From the NCBI GenBank assembly GCA_023380515.1, contig JAMCRH010000112.1, forward strand, positions 2,027 to 14,213: a stretch of DNA of 12,187 nt. The letters run 5' to 3'. Shown here in pieces: positions 1-6,859 of the stretch; position 1 is the stretch's first letter; each line of letters starts with the position of its first letter. The notes beneath the pieces are model-generated. The model was given only the letters and a program-made list of their open reading frames with translations, was not told where the DNA came from and did no database searches. Both the position numbers and the translations under genes were made by a program. The DNA comes from Gammaproteobacteria bacterium (GTDB lineage Bacteria; Pseudomonadota; Gammaproteobacteria; Enterobacterales; Alteromonadaceae).

Positions 1-97
1 TAATAATGTTTGCGGCAACGGGCTGTTCGATAATTTTAGCAGCGCTTTGTCAGTTCCCATGCGAGAAGACTGTCCGCCGGCTAAAAGAATGGCGCTG
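1..97 (-). repeat. Inverted copy of the mobA 5' region at the window edge
   Basis: These 97 bases are an exact reverse complement of 924-1020, the start of mobA (codons 6/7 to 38). Identity stops at 97/98: base 98 is C where the mobA copy would require G, and the sequence from about 98 on is ordinary moaA. The join therefore places an antisense mobA fragment directly against the interior of moaA. The shared bases GCGCTG (92-97) could belong to either parent and are a plausible microhomology at the join. Because the match runs to base 1, its full length upstream is unknown. A chimeric contig end is the simplest reading; a real inverted duplication is possible. Confidence 0.95.
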
Positions 98-901
98 CTT
101 GGCACACGAAAAGTGCGTTTAACCGGTGGCGAACCCTGTTTACGAAAAGATTTAGCCGAAGTGATACGCACGGTGAAAGCGGTGCCGGGTATTGAAGAGG
201 TAGCAATGACGACCAACGGCTATCGGCTAATGAAAGACTTAGATAGATGGGTAGAAGCCGGTCTAGACGCGGTCAATGTTAGCGTAGATAGTCTCGACCC
301 GAGCACCTTCCATTTAGTCACTGGACAAAATAAGTTACCGGAAATTTTAGAAGGAATCGATCGGGCTTCTCAATCAAGCTTAACGCGCGTTAAGGTCAAT
401 ACCGTTTTGTTGAAAGAGCACAATGGTAAAGAGTTGCCTGAATTTCTTGAGTATATTCGCACGAGACCCGTGTCTTTGCGCTTCATTGAACTCATGCAAA
501 CCGGCGACAATCAAGCCTATTATCGACGCCATCACATAAGTGGCGAGTCCATCAAAGAAAAACTACTTATGCAAGGTTGGACCCAGCGTTTGAAAAGTAA
601 AACGGCGGGGCCCGCGCAAGAATTTGTTCACCCCGAATTTGCCGGCTCGATGGGCTTGATTATGCCCTACAGCAAAGATTTTTGTGCCGATTGCAATCGA
701 CTGCGTGTCTCAAGCCGTGGTGCATTATTTCTCTGCTTATTCACTGAAAGTCACATTAGCCTTCGTGACCTAATGCAAAGTGATGATCCCGGACCCTTGA
801 TGGCGAGAATAGAGGAGTCGGTGCAAGGCAAGAAAGTGAGCCACTTTTTGCACGACAAGCAAACAGGTTCCACTAAAAACCTCTCGATTATCGGTGGTTA
901 A
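98..901 (+). pseudogene. moaA: GTP 3',8-cyclase MoaA, 5'-truncated by a chimeric join
   Basis: MoaA is a radical-SAM enzyme that converts GTP to 3',8-cyclo-dihydro-GTP, the first step of molybdopterin synthesis. From about codon LGTRKVRLTGGEP the protein follows the E. coli enzyme closely to its end, including TTNGYR, NVSVDSLD, KVNTVL, LRFIELM, the C-terminal cluster cysteines (FCADC at 680-694 and the Cys at 734-736) and the terminal Gly-Gly. The first 60 to 65 residues of a normal protein of about 329 residues are absent, including the CxxxCxxC motif that holds the SAM-binding cluster. They are replaced by antisense mobA sequence. The open frame can be read from TTG at 47 or ATG at 59, but those starts lie in the inverted mobA copy and are not natural. 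The product as written could not be active. If the join is an artefact, the genome has an intact moaA. The stop is 5 bases before mobA. Confidence 0.93.
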
Positions 902-906
902 AGTCG

Positions 907-1473
907 ATGAGTGTGTTAAAAACCAGCGCCATTCTTTTAGCCGGCGGACAGTCTTCTCGCATGGGAACTGACAAAGCGCTGCTAAAATTATCGAACAGCC
1001 CGTTGCCGCAAACATTATTAGAGCGTACCTATGAATGTTTGCAGCATGCCGGTCTAGAGGATATCCATGTCAGCCGGAACAGCGCATCGAAGGACTTTAT
1101 TACCATTGCAGACCATTTCCAACAGCGTGGTCCACTCGCCGGCATAGAAGCTTGTTTGCCTCACTGTCGTTATCGACGGGTTTTAGTCGTTCCGGTGGAT
1201 CAACCGCGATTATCCGTTGCACTTTTGCACCAATTACTTGCTGTACCGAGTGACTGTGTCATGTTTAAAAATAGCCCAATGCCTTGTGTGATCCCCAATA
1301 CAGATAAGACTAAAGCCCTTTTACATCAGTGGCTGTCAGACCCAAATGAACACTGTTCTGTTGCCCGCTTCCTCAAGGCTTTTTCGGCTCAAGAGCGTGC
1401 TTGTGCAATGCCGCAAGCATTAATGAATGCTAACACCCCCGAGGAGTGGAGTGCGTATGAGCAAAGCCAATGA
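907..1473 (+). CDS. mobA: Molybdenum cofactor guanylyltransferase MobA
   Basis: MobA transfers GMP from GTP to Mo-molybdopterin, giving the MGD cofactor needed by NarG-type molybdoenzymes in the cytoplasm. The 188-residue protein has the nucleotidyltransferase signature LAGGQSSRMGTDKA at residues 11-24, RGPLAGI at 74-80, and the metal-binding Asp in VPVDQPRL (Asp98), matching the usual family length of about 190. ATG 907 is chosen because it gives the standard MobA N-terminus and follows the moaA stop by 5 bases. Its 3' end overlaps moaB by 17 bases. The 5' part (924-1020) is duplicated in inverted form at the window start; this copy is intact and in the expected operon position. Confidence 0.96.
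   Translation: MSVLKTSAILLAGGQSSRMGTDKALLKLSNSPLPQTLLERTYECLQHAGLEDIHVSRNSASKDFITIADHFQQRGPLAGIEACLPHCRYRRVLVVPVDQPRLSVALLHQLLAVPSDCVMFKNSPMPCVIPNTDKTKALLHQWLSDPNEHCSVARFLKAFSAQERACAMPQALMNANTPEEWSAYEQSQ
924..1020 (+). repeat. Parent arm of the 97-bp inverted repeat, inside mobA
   Basis: This segment is the in-place source of the inverted copy at 1-97, with 97 of 97 bases complementary. The two arms are separated by 826 bp. It codes for mobA residues from the LAGG loop through LLER, so it is clearly the original copy. Confidence 0.95.
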
Positions 1474-1981
1474 TTTTGTGCCGCTTCGAATCGTTCGAGC
1501 GAGCATTTCAAATCGACACACGGAAGCGACCGACAGTACTGGACAGTGGCTTGATAGCCAAATTCAAGCCAAGGGCCACGAGCTCATACACCATGAAATT
1601 TGCGGTAATGATTTTTATGGATTGAGAGCAAAGATCAGTGTGTGGATAGCTGACCCGCAAGTGGAGGTCATCATAACTCATGGAGGGACCGGGTTTGCGC
1701 AAGGAAATTGTACCCAAGCGGCTATCGAACCATTACTTGCACAGACTATTCCTGGATTTGGGGAGTTTTTCCGACAGCTCTCATTCCAGCAAATTGGCTC
1801 ATCTGCACTGCAGTCCCGGGCGTTTGCGGGGTTGGTGAATGGTAAGGTGTTGTTTGCAATTCCAGGCTCGCTTAGTGCTGCGGATTTGGCTTGGACGTCA
1901 TTAATCTCGCCGCAACTGGACGCTCGCCAAGGGCCATGTAACTTTGTCGCTCATATTCAGAAAGGACGATGCAATGGTTAA
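1457..1981 (+). CDS. moaB: MoaB/MogA-family molybdopterin-binding protein
   Basis: The protein belongs to the MoaB/MogA family, which binds molybdopterin; members activate it by adenylylation before Mo insertion, although the role of E. coli MoaB itself is less certain. From ATG 1457 it is 174 residues (E. coli MoaB is 170) and aligns throughout: FVPLRIVRASISNRH, THGGTGF, PGFGEFFRQLSF, IGSSALQSRAFAG, FAIPGS, and the ending SPQLDARQGPCNF. ATG 1457 is preferred over the upstream in-frame start because it aligns with E. coli MoaB and has GAGGAG just upstream. Odd point: the loop after GGTG reads GNCTQAA where E. coli MoaB has GDQAPEA, so the acidic and Pro-Glu positions are replaced. It overlaps mobA by 17 bases and moaC by 8. 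MogA is an alternative name, but the C-terminus is MoaB-like. Confidence 0.9.
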   Translation: MSKANDFVPLRIVRASISNRHTEATDSTGQWLDSQIQAKGHELIHHEICGNDFYGLRAKISVWIADPQVEVIITHGGTGFAQGNCTQAAIEPLLAQTIPGFGEFFRQLSFQQIGSSALQSRAFAGLVNGKVLFAIPGSLSAADLAWTSLISPQLDARQGPCNFVAHIQKGRCNG

Positions 1982-2468
1982 ACTGACCCATGTCAATGAG
2001 GATGGCGCCGCTCACATGGTCGACATCACGGAAAAGCATGTCACTCGGCGTCAGGCAAGTGCTCAAGCCGTATTAACAACGGCAGTAAATGTAGTGGAAT
2101 TGCTTGAGCGAGCGGCCGAGAAAAAAGGCGACGTGTTCGCCACCGCACGTATTGCGGGCATTATGGCGGCAAAAAAAACTAGCGAACTCATTCCGTTATG
2201 CCATCCCTTGCCACTCAACAAGGTAACGATCGACATTGAACCAAAGCCACAGCAAGGCCAAATTCATGTATTGGCCACCTGCGTGACGGAAGGAAAAACG
2301 GGTATTGAAATGGAGGCGTTGACGGCGGCGTCTGTTGCGGCCCTGACCCTATACGACATGGCGAAAGCTGTCGATCCAGCCATGGTTATTGGTGACATTC
2401 AGTTGATCGAGAAAATAGGCGGTAAATCAGGGCACTGGCGCGCACACAGTCACGGGCATAAGGAGTAG
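1974..2468 (+). CDS. moaC: Cyclic pyranopterin monophosphate synthase MoaC
   Basis: MoaC converts the MoaA product into cyclic pyranopterin monophosphate. The 164-residue protein (E. coli 161) carries the family core KGDVFATARIAGI, IPLCHPL, GKTGIEMEALTAASVAALTLYDM and GGKSG. The residues reported as catalytic in E. coli fall at the same numbers here: Lys51, His77, Asp128 and Lys131. ATG 1974 gives the standard MVKLTHVNEDGAAHMVDI N-terminus and has AAAGGA upstream at 1961-1966; the longer in-frame TTG start at 1944 would add ten residues lying in the moaB tail. It overlaps moaB by 8 bases, suggesting translational coupling, and is followed 8 bases later by moaD. It looks intact. Confidence 0.97.
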   Translation: MVKLTHVNEDGAAHMVDITEKHVTRRQASAQAVLTTAVNVVELLERAAEKKGDVFATARIAGIMAAKKTSELIPLCHPLPLNKVTIDIEPKPQQGQIHVLATCVTEGKTGIEMEALTAASVAALTLYDMAKAVDPAMVIGDIQLIEKIGGKSGHWRAHSHGHKE

Positions 2469-2476
2469 ATAGCGTC

Positions 2477-2725
2477 ATGATGATAAAAGTTTTGTTTTTT
2501 GCATCGCTTAAAGAGCGACTGGGTGTAGGCAATGTTGAAGTGGAGACAAGCGCGAATTGTGTCGATGAGCTATTGTGCCACCTAATGGAGCAGAACCCTC
2601 GTTGGAAACTGCATTTACAGCAAGGGACTTTACTTTGTGCAGTGAATCAAGAGCTTTGTGATGGTGAACATTCCCTCGCCGAGGGTGACGAAGTGGCATT
2701 TTTCCCGCCAGTCACGGGAGGTTGA
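2477..2725 (+). CDS. moaD: Molybdopterin synthase small subunit MoaD
   Basis: MoaD is the ubiquitin-like sulfur carrier of molybdopterin synthase. Its C-terminal Gly-Gly is adenylylated and converted to a thiocarboxylate that supplies the dithiolene sulfur atoms. The 82-residue product has the family start IKVLFFASLKERLG, the EGDEVAFFPPVTGG ending and an exact terminal Gly-Gly. Two adjacent ATGs (2477 and 2480) are possible starts; AAGGAG at 2459-2464 lies slightly far upstream, and 2480 would simply drop one Met. Its stop is 2 bases before the moaE ATG, and moaE encodes its partner subunit. It looks intact. Confidence 0.95.
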   Translation: MMIKVLFFASLKERLGVGNVEVETSANCVDELLCHLMEQNPRWKLHLQQGTLLCAVNQELCDGEHSLAEGDEVAFFPPVTGG

Positions 2726-2727
2726 AT

Positions 2728-3192
2728 ATGACTGCGACTACCACCATCCGTGTCCAAAAACAGGATTTTTCAGTAGCAGAAGCTTATGAACAGCTACGCA
2801 CAAGTGCAGCCCATGGCGCGGTGGTCACCTTTACCGGTTTAGTTCGAGAGTTGGTGGACGAGCAGTTGAGTGAAATGTTTCTCGAGCATTACCCAGCAAT
2901 GACGGAAAAAGCGTTGCAAGGAATCAGTAATGAGGCTCGTCAGCGGTGGCAGCTTGGTCCCATTCAGATCATTCACCGCATCGGGCGCTTGCAACTGAAC
3001 GACCAAATTGTATTTGTCGGCGTGGCCGCAGCGCATAGAGCAGACGCCTTTGCAGCCAGTATGTTCTTAATGGATTTTTTGAAAACGAAAGCGCCGTTTT
3101 GGAAAAAAGAGGTCACTACAGCAGCAAGTTACTGGGTGGATGCGAAGGAAAGCGATCAGCAAGCTACACAACGCTGGGATGAACAGAAATGA
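2728..3192 (+). CDS. moaE: Molybdopterin synthase catalytic subunit MoaE
   Basis: MoaE pairs with MoaD to insert two sulfur atoms into cyclic pyranopterin monophosphate, forming molybdopterin. The 154-residue protein (E. coli 150) contains GAVVTFTGLVR, LEHYPAMTEKAL, IIHRIG, IVFVGVAAAHR and DFLKTKAPFWKKE. The two active-site lysines fall at Lys119 and Lys126, the numbers used for E. coli MoaE. ATG 2728 is chosen over the in-frame TTG at 2722 because GGAGGT at 2716-2721 is correctly placed for it. The stop overlaps the modA start in an ATGA, so synthesis and uptake genes are physically one transcription unit. It looks intact. Confidence 0.97.
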   Translation: MTATTTIRVQKQDFSVAEAYEQLRTSAAHGAVVTFTGLVRELVDEQLSEMFLEHYPAMTEKALQGISNEARQRWQLGPIQIIHRIGRLQLNDQIVFVGVAAAHRADAFAASMFLMDFLKTKAPFWKKEVTTAASYWVDAKESDQQATQRWDEQK

Positions 3193-3926
3193 AAACGCGT
3201 TACTACCTGTTGCTGCTTTGTGTTTTCATTTCTCATAGCGCGTTTGGCGAAACGATTCGGATTGCAGCAGCCTCAGACCTGCGCTATGTCATGCCGGCTT
3301 TAATAGAAGCTTTTGAAAAAAAACACCCGCAAAGTAATGTACAGGCGGTGTTTGGCCCTTCAGGACGATTTTATAGTCAAATCCAAAACGGTGCGCCTTT
3401 TCATGTGTTTATGTCTGCCGATATTGAATACCCTCAACAGCTTCGAGCAGCGAACTATCGTCATGGCGAAGTGGTGCCTTATGCACTGGGTAGCATCGCC
3501 CTCTGGCATGCGCAAAATCACCCGCCCAGCTTAGCGGACCTGCAGAAAGCAAGGCGCATCGCGATTGCCAATCCTCAAACGGCTCCGTACGGAAAAATGG
3601 CGTTAGCGTGGCTTTCTCAACTCGACAATGGGGACACACTTACCAAACGCTTGGTTTTTGCTGAGAGTGCGGCGCAAGTGGCCCATTTAGTCAGAAGCGG
3701 TGGGGCGCAACTAGGTATTAGTGCGCTGACGGTGTTAAATAGCTCAGAGTTAGAAGGCTTTGGACGTTATTCAGCGATACCAATCGACACCGGCTACATG
3801 CCTATTGTTCAGGGTATGATGCTTACGGAGCGTGGAATAATGAATGAACTGGCGCAGCATTTTTACAGCTTTGTACGACAGGACGCTGAAGCCATTTTTC
3901 AAGCTCATGGATTTATGCTGCCATGA
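3189..3926 (+). CDS. modA: Periplasmic molybdate-binding protein ModA
   Basis: ModA captures molybdate (and tungstate) in the periplasm and delivers it to the ModBC transporter. Residues 1-20 form a classical signal peptide with a hydrophobic stretch LLLLCVFI and a likely cleavage after AFG, giving a mature start at ETIRIAAASDL. Family features include the AAASDL oxyanion-binding segment (Ser29), GPSGR (Ser58), INPQ-like ANPQTAPYG at 127-135, the AES...V region near 158-164, and DTGYMPIVQG with Tyr203. The length of 245 residues fits the family. The start overlaps the moaE stop and the end overlaps the modB start, each by ATGA. No lipobox is present, so it is a soluble periplasmic protein. 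Confidence 0.94.
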   Translation: MKTRYYLLLLCVFISHSAFGETIRIAAASDLRYVMPALIEAFEKKHPQSNVQAVFGPSGRFYSQIQNGAPFHVFMSADIEYPQQLRAANYRHGEVVPYALGSIALWHAQNHPPSLADLQKARRIAIANPQTAPYGKMALAWLSQLDNGDTLTKRLVFAESAAQVAHLVRSGGAQLGISALTVLNSSELEGFGRYSAIPIDTGYMPIVQGMMLTERGIMNELAQHFYSFVRQDAEAIFQAHGFMLP

Positions 3927-4603
3927 CCGAAAATGATCTGTTAGCCATTTGGGTCACCTTACGGTTGGCGCTCCTATCCACTCTGATTTTGTTAGTTATC
4001 TCCATTCCTTTTGCATGGTGGCTTAGTCAAACCAAAAGTCGAATCCGCCCTTTATTCGAAGCCATTGTGGCTTTACCTTTGGTATTGCCTCCTACGGTAT
4101 TAGGTTTCTATCTACTTGTTGCCCTTGGACCTAATGGACCCATTGGCGGAAGTTTAGAGGAGTTAGGGCTCAATCATTTAGCCTTTAGTTTTACCGGGTT
4201 AGTAATTGGCTCTGTGGTGTATTCCCTTCCTTTTGCGGTACAGCCGTTACAAAATGCCTTCTCGGCTATTCCAACAAAGCTTCTTGACGCCGCAACAGTG
4301 ATGCGTTCGACACCGTGGGATAGATTCTGGCATGTTGTTATACCACTCGCAAAACGGGGGCTACTCTCTGCAGCCGTGTTGTCATTTGCGCACACACTAG
4401 GGGAGTTTGGGGTGGTACTCATGATCGGTGGCAATATTCCCGGTGAAACGCAGGTGGTGTCGATCGCGATTTATGATCATGTTGAGTCATTAAATTATGG
4501 GCAAGCGAATTTTCTGTCGATTGGCCTACTTCTATTTTCTATGCTGGTGTTACTCGTAGTTTACGGCGTGAATGGCAGAAACAAATTAATGTCGGCGGGA
4601 TAA
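3923..4603 (+). CDS. modB: Molybdate ABC transporter permease ModB
   Basis: ModB is the inner-membrane channel of the molybdate importer. The 226-residue protein has about five hydrophobic segments, near residues 9-33, 46-68, 88-108, 145-168 and 196-215. The cytoplasmic EAA loop that docks on the ATPase is seen at 122-141 (DAATVMRSTPWDRFWHVVIP). PLVLPPTVLGFYLL and AHTLGEFGVVLMIGGNIPGET are typical ModB stretches. It starts inside the modA stop codon (ATGA) and ends 2 bases before modC. It looks intact. Confidence 0.96.
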   Translation: MTENDLLAIWVTLRLALLSTLILLVISIPFAWWLSQTKSRIRPLFEAIVALPLVLPPTVLGFYLLVALGPNGPIGGSLEELGLNHLAFSFTGLVIGSVVYSLPFAVQPLQNAFSAIPTKLLDAATVMRSTPWDRFWHVVIPLAKRGLLSAAVLSFAHTLGEFGVVLMIGGNIPGETQVVSIAIYDHVESLNYGQANFLSIGLLLFSMLVLLVVYGVNGRNKLMSAG

Positions 4604-4605
4604 AG

Positions 4606-5643
4606 ATGAGCCTTGAAATCAATATAGAAGCACAGCAGGGTGATTTTCTTTTGCGGGTGGCATGCACAATACAACTGCAAGGTATTACTGCACTGTTCGG
4701 CCCCTCGGGCTGTGGCAAAAGCTCATTATTACGAGCTGTTGCGGGTATTCATCCGAAGGTAAAAGGTACCATTGAATCACCATGGGGACCGTGGCTCGGC
4801 AGCAAAGCGAAACAACCCGCTTGGCAACGTGGGGTGGGCATGGTGTTTCAAGAACCCTCGCTTTTCCCTCATTTAGATATTGAGGAAAACCTACGTTTTA
4901 GCGCAGAGCGAGCTCCCGCAGCTGGGCATATTGGAAGTACCTCACGTGCTGTGGAGCACGTTGCCGACTTATGCGGAATTAGCGCGCTGCTTCGCCACCA
5001 CCCGCAGCAGTTGTCCGGTGGCCAGCAACAGCGCGTCGCTATTGCACGAGCGATACTGAGCCGACCTCGTATATTGTTGCTTGATGAACCCCTTGCCAGT
5101 CTCGACAAAAATGCACGAACTACATTTCTCAAACTGCTGCGAACATTGCATGAGGAAATAGCGCTGCCTATGATTTACGTGAGTCATCAGATTGAAGAGG
5201 TCGCCTACTTAGCTGATGAACTGTTGTTAATGGAACATGGGCGTATTCAACAATCGGGGACGGTTGAAAAGGTATTGGCAAGCGCTTTAGGGCGGTCGTT
5301 GAGTAATGGCTTGAGTGTATTGCATTTGCTTGACGGAAAGCTTGGTCCACAGGGACCATTCCTCGAACTAACGAAGCCCAGTTCCTACAATCGTGCACTA
5401 ATATATGCCGATGATATTGCATTGAGTCTTGAGCCTTTACCTACGACCAGCTTCCGTAATCAGTTGGAATGCAAGGTGGTTTCGCTTGAGGTCGATGCGT
5501 CATCAGCAGAAAGAGTTTGGGTGAAGTTACAACTCGAACAGCAATACCTAATGGCAAGTGTAAGTCAAAAAAGTGTAGGGCATTTGGGTTTGGTTGCGGG
5601 ACAAAAACTTTTCGCACTGATGAAAGCAACCGCTTTGCATTAG
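4606..5643 (+). CDS. modC: Molybdate ABC transporter ATP-binding protein ModC
   Basis: ModC hydrolyses ATP to drive molybdate import through ModB. In the 345-residue protein (E. coli 352) I see Walker A GPSGCGKS at 32-39, the Q-loop Gln82, the ABC signature LSGGQ at 136-140, Walker B ILLLD with Glu161 at 156-161, the D-loop, and the switch His194 (YVSHQ). The C-terminal part, about residues 284-343, matches the Mop/TOBE-type molybdate-binding regulatory domain (LECKVVSLEV...VGHLGLVAGQKLFALMKA). It is the last gene of the plus-strand run and converges with nsrR 27 bases downstream. No clear hairpin terminator is visible in that gap. Confidence 0.96.
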   Translation: MSLEINIEAQQGDFLLRVACTIQLQGITALFGPSGCGKSSLLRAVAGIHPKVKGTIESPWGPWLGSKAKQPAWQRGVGMVFQEPSLFPHLDIEENLRFSAERAPAAGHIGSTSRAVEHVADLCGISALLRHHPQQLSGGQQQRVAIARAILSRPRILLLDEPLASLDKNARTTFLKLLRTLHEEIALPMIYVSHQIEEVAYLADELLLMEHGRIQQSGTVEKVLASALGRSLSNGLSVLHLLDGKLGPQGPFLELTKPSSYNRALIYADDIALSLEPLPTTSFRNQLECKVVSLEVDASSAERVWVKLQLEQQYLMASVSQKSVGHLGLVAGQKLFALMKATALH

Positions 5644-5670
5644 TAAGTAAAGTGCATTTTATTAGAGCCT

Positions 5671-6105
5671 TTAAAGGGTGTTGGTGGTAAAAATACGCTC
5701 GAGCTGTGCTTTATTACCAATAATTGAAGCAAGCGTATAATTCGATAGAAATTGATAAAACGCACGCTTACCTTCGGCCAGAATGTGCTGAAGCTCACAG
5801 GCTGGCTCAATGGTGCACTTAGGGGAATGGCAGTTTACCCAAGGTGTGTCGCCTTCTAATCGACGAATTACGTGATCTAAACGAATTTCTTCTGGCGGTG
5901 CCGCAAGCGAAAAGCCGCCGTTCTTACCTCGCTTCGTGAGAATGAACCCTTCTTTACCGAGTTGATGAATCACCTTGTTGAGGTGGTTGCGCGGAATATC
6001 ATAGGCCTCACAGATTTCGTTAATAGTCACCACACTTCCTGGGCTACGAATACCGAGGTAGATCAGAGTGCGTAATCCATAATCTGTATATTTTTTTATC
6101 TGCAT
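5671..6105 (-). CDS. nsrR: Nitric oxide-sensing Rrf2-family repressor NsrR
   Basis: NsrR is an Fe-S repressor that releases its operators when NO damages the cluster. From the ATG at 6105-6103 the protein is 144 residues and begins MQIKKYTDYGLRTLIYLG, aligning with E. coli NsrR. It contains the winged-helix segment RNHLNKVIHQL, the wing RGKNGG at 59-64, and the cluster cysteines Cys92, Cys97 and Cys103 with the NsrR spacing (VNC-x4-C-x5-C). Asp8, reported as the fourth ligand in Streptomyces NsrR, is also present. A longer in-frame reading to 6228 would run across the promoter and operator, so it is rejected. IscR, the main alternative in the Rrf2 family, has a different cysteine spacing. The operator lies 33-55 bases upstream of its start, so autoregulation is plausible. 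Confidence 0.93.
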   Translation of the reverse strand: MQIKKYTDYGLRTLIYLGIRSPGSVVTINEICEAYDIPRNHLNKVIHQLGKEGFILTKRGKNGGFSLAAPPEEIRLDHVIRRLEGDTPWVNCHSPKCTIEPACELQHILAEGKRAFYQFLSNYTLASIIGNKAQLERIFTTNTL

Positions 6106-6124
6106 GGGTAAATTATCGCATAGG

Positions 6125-6153
6125 TTGACAGATACTGTATATGCATTAATAAT
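6125..6153 (+). promoter_or_regulatory. Sigma70-type promoter for the 73-aa gene and ybaN
   Basis: A perfect -35 TTGACA at 6125-6130 is followed after 17 bases by AATAAT at 6148-6153, which matches TATAAT at five of six positions. Transcription would start near 6160, leaving a leader of about 28 bases before the ATG at 6188. This is the best promoter in the window. Its -10 lies inside the candidate NsrR operator, the expected arrangement for repression. Confidence 0.75.
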
Positions 6154-6160
6154 GCATCTT
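6138..6160. promoter_or_regulatory. Candidate NsrR operator
   Basis: The site fits the enterobacterial NsrR palindrome of two AAGATGCATTT half-sites in inverted orientation around one base. The right half on the minus strand reads AAGATGCATT exactly, and the left half keeps ATGCATT. By my count 18 of the 22 defined positions match. A weaker extra half-site (AAAGTGCATTA) lies just downstream at 6163-6173. It sits in the nsrR divergent region and covers the -10 of the plus-strand promoter. The consensus is from established work on E. coli NsrR; binding here is inferred. Confidence 0.75.
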
Positions 6161-6187
6161 AAAAAGTGCATTAAAAAGGTACCTTTT

Positions 6188-6409
6188 ATGTGTGGGCAAA
6201 AATTGTTGCGTTTTGCTAACGGCGGCATGGTGTTTTTTCTCGCTGCTTTTGCAGCGTCAGTGTATGGAGCTTGGGGATTAGAAAAACAGTTGCCGCTTAT
6301 GGCTGTAACCTTTTTACATATCGGTCAAATTGTAACGGCGGGCATGTTTAAGGTGGCGTATGTATTGCGCCTCGTGGCTCAGTCTCAACTCGGGCAGCAA
6401 TTGCGTTAA
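6188..6409 (+). CDS. Small two-helix membrane protein, probably NsrR-controlled
   Basis: This 73-residue protein has two hydrophobic segments, about residues 12-30 (GGMVFFLAAFAASVYGAWG) and 37-62, the second containing His44 (TFLHIGQI). The C-terminal tail is basic and polar, ending QLGQQLR. I do not recognise it with certainty. Its size and the pattern His...K-x-x-Y-V-x-R-L recall small PpyR-like membrane proteins that I remember from NO-responsive loci in Pseudomonas, but that is from memory and unchecked. ATG 6188 is chosen because AAAAGG lies 8 bases upstream and transcription should begin near 6160. The in-frame ATG at 6152 lies inside the -10/operator, and the TTG-like start at 6104 lies before the promoter. 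ybaN follows after 12 bases, so the two are probably co-transcribed and induced by NO. Confidence 0.8.
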   Translation: MCGQKLLRFANGGMVFFLAAFAASVYGAWGLEKQLPLMAVTFLHIGQIVTAGMFKVAYVLRLVAQSQLGQQLR

Positions 6410-6421
6410 GGAGTGTCATTC

Positions 6422-6793
6422 ATGATGGCAATGCTGTGCTGGCGTTTTATTGCCTTTCTCGCTATTAAAATGGCTGCTGTAGGCGTTGTTGTGCCAGGTG
6501 TACCTACGGTTCCCTTTATTCTATTGGCTGCTTGGTCCGCTGGAAAGGGATGGCCACAATTAGAGCGCTGGTTACTGCAACATGAAAAGTATGGACCTCT
6601 CATTCTGGCATGGCGTCACGAGCGCGCAATCCCTCGCTCTGCAAAATGGCTTGCGACAGCCATGATGCTATTTAGTGTGGTTACCTTGCTCGTCTCACCA
6701 GCACCGATCGTACCGAAAGTCATATTACCCATCTTTTTGGTCGTAGTTGCGGCATGGCTCTGGACTCGCCGGGAGCCAGGACTACCTTCCTAA
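6422..6793 (+). CDS. ybaN: YbaN/DUF454-family inner membrane protein
   Basis: The protein is 123 residues from ATG 6422 and matches the DUF454/YbaN family: a first membrane segment followed by PGVPTVPFILLAAWSAGKG, then WLLQHEKYGPLILAWRHERAIPRSAKW, and two more hydrophobic segments at the C-terminal end. Three or four membrane helices are likely. The biochemical function of this family is unknown. ATG 6422 is preferred because TAAGGAG at 6407-6413 is correctly spaced; the in-frame GTG at 6413 overlaps that ribosome site. Its position behind an NsrR-type operator suggests a link to nitrosative stress in this organism, which is an inference. It converges with moeA. Confidence 0.88.
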   Translation: MMAMLCWRFIAFLAIKMAAVGVVVPGVPTVPFILLAAWSAGKGWPQLERWLLQHEKYGPLILAWRHERAIPRSAKWLATAMMLFSVVTLLVSPAPIVPKVILPIFLVVVAAWLWTRREPGLPS

Positions 6794-6819
6794 GGTCAAC
6801 TTAAACGAAGGCTGTATTA

Positions 6820-6859
6820 TTAACGCAAGGGCGCGCCAATGATCTCAACTTCAACCCAT
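6820..6859 (-). other. Stranded original 3' end of moeA
   Basis: Read on the minus strand in the pre-insertion frame, this stretch encodes EVEIIGAPLR and a TAA stop at 6822-6820. It is the natural moeA terminus, now out of frame because of the 43-bp insertion upstream. The remaining 26 bases to the ybaN stop at 6793 contain no convincing hairpin. Confidence 0.85.

Noticed and set aside
47..97. N-terminal codons of an apparently complete 284-residue MoaA starting at TTG 47 or ATG 59
   Set aside because: These codons are antisense mobA sequence, not moaA; the protein only looks complete because the frame happens to be open across the join.
5649..5660. AAAGTGCATTTT near the modC stop as an NsrR site
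   Set aside because: Single imperfect half-site between convergent genes with no promoter context.
5668..5677. Palindrome CCTTTAAAGG at the modC/nsrR convergence as a terminator
   Set aside because: It has no loop or T-run and the stem is AT-rich; too weak to call.
6104..6187. Upstream starts of the small membrane protein (6104, 6152)
   Set aside because: Both lie before or within the predicted -10 and operator; ATG 6188 has a spaced ribosome site and follows the expected transcription start.
6106..6228. 41-residue N-terminal extension of NsrR
   Set aside because: It would run over the promoter and NsrR-type operator and does not align with NsrR; the ATG at 6105 gives the standard MQIKKYTDYG start.
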